Source of the DNA: DAOTVC01 sp034437215
GTDB taxonomy: Bacteria; Chloroflexota; Anaerolineae; B4-G1; SLSP01
Assembly (NCBI GenBank): GCA_034437215.1
Contig: DAOTVC010000053.1
Coordinates: 1 to 32,983, forward strand
Direction: 5' to 3'
Length of the DNA: 32,983 nucleotides
Part shown: in pieces, positions 30,074-32,983 of the stretch
Position numbering within the stretch: position 1 is the first letter of the stretch
How the letters are laid out: every line of letters begins with the position of its first letter
Notes under the pieces: model-generated
Told to the model about the DNA's origin: nothing
The model's input: the letters and a program-made list of their open reading frames with translations, nothing else
Database searches by the model: none
Made by a program: the position numbers and the translations under genes

Positions 30074-32586
30074 ACGGCATCCTCCTTCCGCAGATGCTCG
30101 AGATCCACGGTCACCGTGGCCCGCGCCCGGATGTCCCGCGAGGAGGCGCCCAGCCGGATCTCGAAGTCGCCCGGCTCCACGACCCAACGACGCTCGTGGG
30201 GATGGTAGAAGGCGAAGGCCCGCCGGTCCAGCGCGAAGGTGACGCGCTGCGTCTCCCCCGGCTCCAGGTAGACCTTGGCAAAGCCCTTGAGCTCCTGGGG
30301 CGGGCGCATCAGGGTGGACTCCACGTCGTGGACGTAGAGCTGCACCACCTCGGCACCGGGTCGCTCACCGCTGTTGGTCAGGGTGAGGGCGACCTCGACC
30401 GGCTGCTCCTCCAGAGCGTCTAGCGCTACCTGCTCGGGCGCCTCGAAGGCGCCGTAGTCGAAGGTGGTGTAGGAGAGTCCGTGCCCGAAGGGGAAGAGGG
30501 GCGCCACCTGCTTGGCGTCGTAGTAACGGTAGCCCACCAGCAGCCCCTCACCGTAGCGGACCTCGCGGTTTCCGGGATAGTTGCCGTAGGTCGGGTTGTC
30601 CTCGTAACGGACGGGCAAGGTCACCGGCAACCGCCCCGAGGGGTTGACGGCGCCCGTCAGCACCCGGGCGATGGCGTTGCCGCCCTCCATGCCGGGGTAG
30701 TAGACGAACAACACGGCGGGCACCTCCTCGATCCAGTCCATCTCCACGGGTGAGCCGGCGTTCACCACGACGACGGTGCGGGGGTTGGCGGCGGCGACGG
30801 CCCGTACCAGCGCCTCCTGGCGCCCCGGGAGGCGCATGTGGGGCCGGTCGTGCCCCTCCGACTCAAAGAAGGAGGGCATGCCGACGAAGACGAGGGCGAC
30901 CTCGGAACGCTTCGCCAGGGCCACGGCCCGCTCGAGGCGGTCGTCCTCCTCGGGCTGGGGCGCCGGCGCCAGGTGGAGGTAGAGCGCGCGTGCGTCGACC
31001 ATCGCAGGCTTGACGTACTCCACCTGGAGATCGTAGGAGCGCCCCCCCTCCAGCGCCAGGAAGATGTCCCCCGCGGCCTCGTAGGGCATGTGGACCTCGG
31101 TGAGGGCCGTCGTATCGTTCTCGAGCAGCAGCTCGCCGTCCAAGATGACTCGGGCGAGACCGCTGTTGATGAGGCGTAGCCGGTACTGTCCGCTCTCGGG
31201 GACGGTGAGGGTGGCGCGGTAGCGGATGGCGAAGGCCTCCTCGTTGACCCCCTCGGGGAGGTAGATGGACCAGAAGGCGATCTGCGGATAGACGCGGGTG
31301 GCGACGGGCTCCCCCTCCAACGTCGTCCCGTTGAAGTACTCGGTGAGGAACCCCTCGCCCTCGCCCTCGGCAGAGCGCGCCCACTCGGGCGGGAGCAGGG
31401 GTGGATCGCTCCAGTTGTCAGCCCCCTCTTCGTAGCCGATCTCGACCTCGTCACCCAGCGCCGCGCGCAGCCCCTCCAGCGGGCCCACGCTGTAGGGCGG
31501 CTCGACGGCGGAGCTACCCCCGCCGTAGGCCAGCGCTTGAGCGTTGGGGCCGATGACGGCGATCGAGGAGAGCTCTCCTAAAGGCAGGAGTGCCCGCTCG
31601 TTCTTGAGCAGGGTGAGGGACGCCTCGGCCAGCTCGCGCGCCAGCGCCTGGTGCTCGGGCGTGTTCACCGCCCCCCCGGCGCCTTCGATCTCCTCGTCCA
31701 GCCCCCCGGCGCGCCCGATGAGGCGCAGCATGCGCCGCGCGGCGTCGTCGACGAACTCCGGCGCAATCTGCCACATCTGAACCGCCTCCTCGAGCAACGG
31801 GCCGTAGTACTTCGCCGGGCCCGGCATCTCGAGATCGAGCCCACCGGCCACGGACTCGAAGACGGTGTGGTTGGCGTTCCAGTCGGAGATCACGGCCCCC
31901 TCGTACCCCCACTCCTCCTTGAGGATCTCCCGCAGCAGGTGGGTGTGCTGACTGGCGTGGGTGCCGTTGACCCGATTGTAAGCGCACATCACCGTCCAGG
32001 GATCGGCCTCCTTGACCACCTGTTCGAACTGGGCCAGGTAGATCTCCCGCAGCGTGCGCGCGTCGACCTCCGAACTGCCCCGGAAGCGCTCGTACTCCTG
32101 ATTGTTACAGGCGTAGTGCTTGAGGGAGGCCCCGACCCCCTTGCGCTGCAGCCCCTTGACCCAGGCGACGCCGATGCGCCCCGCCAGGTAGGGATCCTCA
32201 GCGTAGCTCTCGAAGTTGCGTCCCGCTACCGGCGTCCGCACGATGTTCACGCAGGGGCCGAGGAGCACCTGGCAGCCCAAGCCCAGGGTCTCCTCCGCCA
32301 GCGCCTCGCCGACCCGTTCGATCAGCGCGGGATCCCAGCTGGCCGCCATGGCGACGCCGGTGGGAAAGGCCGTCGCCGGCCCGATGGGGCGGTAGGGGCT
32401 GCGGGCCTCGGTGCGCACTCCGTGGGGACCGTCGGACATGACAATGGAACGGATGCCCAAACGCGGCAGGGGCACCGTCCGCCAGTTGTCGAGCCCCGAG
32501 AGCAGGGCCACCTTCTCCTTGAGGGTCATCCGGCTCAAAAGCTCTTCTACGCGTCGGTTCAACGCCTGGGTGTCTGTGGGGTTCAT
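30070..32586 (-). CDS. glycoside hydrolase family 3 beta-glycosidase with inserted PA14-like domain
   Basis: The 838-residue enzyme should release terminal beta-linked sugars by a retaining mechanism. The N-terminal TIM barrel (about 1-300) has SDGPHGVR, KHYACNNQE and the nucleophile strand VISDW with Asp235. The second domain follows, interrupted by a beta-rich insert (about 395-540; FLTEYFNGTTLEGEP, then ESGQYRLRLINSG and RSYDLQVEYV) resembling PA14 carbohydrate-binding modules. Then come FESEGHDRP and FPFGHGLSYTTF, and a C-terminal fibronectin III-like domain. No signal peptide is visible, so it probably acts on imported oligosaccharides. The ATG at 32584-32586 follows GGAGGAG; upstream in-frame codons add 20 unlike residues. 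It heads a five-gene operon. Confidence 0.95.
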   Translation of the reverse strand: MNPTDTQALNRRVEELLSRMTLKEKVALLSGLDNWRTVPLPRLGIRSIVMSDGPHGVRTEARSPYRPIGPATAFPTGVAMAASWDPALIERVGEALAEETLGLGCQVLLGPCVNIVRTPVAGRNFESYAEDPYLAGRIGVAWVKGLQRKGVGASLKHYACNNQEYERFRGSSEVDARTLREIYLAQFEQVVKEADPWTVMCAYNRVNGTHASQHTHLLREILKEEWGYEGAVISDWNANHTVFESVAGGLDLEMPGPAKYYGPLLEEAVQMWQIAPEFVDDAARRMLRLIGRAGGLDEEIEGAGGAVNTPEHQALARELAEASLTLLKNERALLPLGELSSIAVIGPNAQALAYGGGSSAVEPPYSVGPLEGLRAALGDEVEIGYEEGADNWSDPPLLPPEWARSAEGEGEGFLTEYFNGTTLEGEPVATRVYPQIAFWSIYLPEGVNEEAFAIRYRATLTVPESGQYRLRLINSGLARVILDGELLLENDTTALTEVHMPYEAAGDIFLALEGGRSYDLQVEYVKPAMVDARALYLHLAPAPQPEEDDRLERAVALAKRSEVALVFVGMPSFFESEGHDRPHMRLPGRQEALVRAVAAANPRTVVVVNAGSPVEMDWIEEVPAVLFVYYPGMEGGNAIARVLTGAVNPSGRLPVTLPVRYEDNPTYGNYPGNREVRYGEGLLVGYRYYDAKQVAPLFPFGHGLSYTTFDYGAFEAPEQVALDALEEQPVEVALTLTNSGERPGAEVVQLYVHDVESTLMRPPQELKGFAKVYLEPGETQRVTFALDRRAFAFYHPHERRWVVEPGDFEIRLGASSRDIRARATVTVDLEHLRKEDAV

Positions 32587-32712
32587 CAATCTCCTCCCTG
32601 AAAGTAGTTGTCCCCTGATTGTCGACCGCTTTTCGAGTTTTGGCAACCGGCGTCCGGCGTTGCTCTTCGCCCGCTTGCTGCGGAGTCAAACGCGGACACT
32701 CTCTGACGTCCT

Positions 32713-32741
32713 TTGACTTTTTTCGGCTCTTGGGCTACAAA
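32713..32741 (+). promoter_or_regulatory. promoter of the aldo/keto reductase gene
   Basis: Plus-strand TTGACT (32713-32718) and TACAAA (32736-32741) are separated by 17 bases. The leader would be about 25 bases, ending in AAGGAGG. The divergent GH3 promoter should lie in the same 186-base gap but is not obvious. Confidence 0.5.
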
Positions 32742-32772
32742 CACATTTCAGACAATGCACAAGGAGGCCCAC

Positions 32773-32983
32773 ATGAAATACCGCACCTTCGGCAAACTTG
32801 ACTGGCAACCCTCGGCCCTCGGCTTCGGCGCCATGCGCCTGCCGACGACGGGGAACGACAAGAAACAGATCGACGAACAGAAGGCCACGCGCATGCTTCG
32901 CTACGCCATCGATCACGGGGTCAACTACGTGGATACGGCCTACCCCTACCACGAAGGCGAGAGCGAGCCCTTCCTGGGGCGAG
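32773..32983 (+). CDS. aldo/keto reductase (partial, N-terminal 70 residues)
   Basis: The visible part starts MKYRTFGKLDWQPSALGFGAMRLP and continues to YVDTAYPYHEGESE. These are the first barrel strand and the catalytic region (Asp54 and Tyr59) of NAD(P)H-dependent aldo/keto reductases. The GFGAMRLP opening is common in the group that carries a C-terminal [4Fe-4S] ferredoxin motif, but that end is outside the window. AAGGAGG (32761-32767) lies five bases before the ATG. The gene diverges from GH3 and its substrate is unknown. Confidence 0.92.
   Translation, partial: MKYRTFGKLDWQPSALGFGAMRLPTTGNDKKQIDEQKATRMLRYAIDHGVNYVDTAYPYHEGESEPFLGR

Noticed and set aside
29805..30080. ATG just after AAGGAGG as the start of a 91-codon gene downstream of GH3
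   Set aside because: The ATG is directly next to the ribosome site, and its frame lacks any motif, whereas the overlapping frame carries the conserved radical SAM sequence.

Overview
This is GC-rich bacterial DNA with tightly packed, often overlapping genes. The division and cell-wall cluster, a HerA/NurA-type repair gene, a membrane protein with a Thr/Pro-rich 'TPTP' linker, an oxygen-sensitive glycyl radical enzyme and short heptamer repeats between genes together suggest an anaerobic or facultative member of the Chloroflexota (Anaerolineae-like). This placement is inference; there is no rRNA or tRNA here to confirm it.

Region 1 (1-6691, minus strand) is a dcw cluster read as mraZ, rsmH, ftsL, ftsI, murF, mraY, murD (murD runs off the left edge). 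It starts from a good sigma-70-type promoter overlaid by TGGGN boxes in 10-bp phase, the expected target of MraZ. murE, which usually lies between ftsI and murF, is absent. Region 2 (6804-11761, plus strand) holds a NurA-family nuclease, a small protein resembling the HerA HAS-barrel, a membrane-anchored extracytoplasmic protein, a TIGR02206-type membrane protein and a cation diffusion facilitator.

Region 3 (11811-15630, plus strand) holds a two-gene flavoprotein system. One gene encodes a 727-residue fusion of [2Fe-2S] ferredoxin, FAD/NAD disulfide-oxidoreductase-like, 2x[4Fe-4S] and BFD-like domains; the other a DadA/SoxB-type FAD oxidoreductase. Together they look like a dye-linked amino- or imino-acid dehydrogenase. 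Hairpins built of 7-bp units lie before, between and after these genes. Region 4 (15712-21321, mostly minus strand) is a glycyl radical enzyme operon: the enzyme, a zinc alcohol dehydrogenase, the activating enzyme and an FMN split-barrel protein. The glycyl radical motif is intact but the active-site loop reads GCLEN, and the activase lacks one expected cluster cysteine.

Region 5 (21722-27516, minus strand) is a sugar operon: a GntR/UTRA regulator with its own promoter and palindromic operator, mannose-family PTS EIIA, EIIB and a fused EIIC-EIID, then a class I aldolase and a zinc dehydrogenase behind a terminator-like hairpin. It probably imports and phosphorylates a sugar, sugar alcohol or amino sugar, then oxidises and cleaves it; the substrate is not identifiable. 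Region 6 (27553-32586, minus strand) is a GH3 glycosidase with an inserted PA14-like domain, a radical SAM protein apparently starting at CUG, two VOC-fold proteins and a DMT exporter. A divergent aldo/keto reductase with its own promoter runs off the right edge.

The observations most worth following are the glycyl radical enzyme operon with its atypical motifs, the heptad-repeat hairpins around the flavoprotein genes, the NurA/HAS-barrel pair without an adjacent HerA ATPase, the EIIC-EIID fusion and the CUG start.
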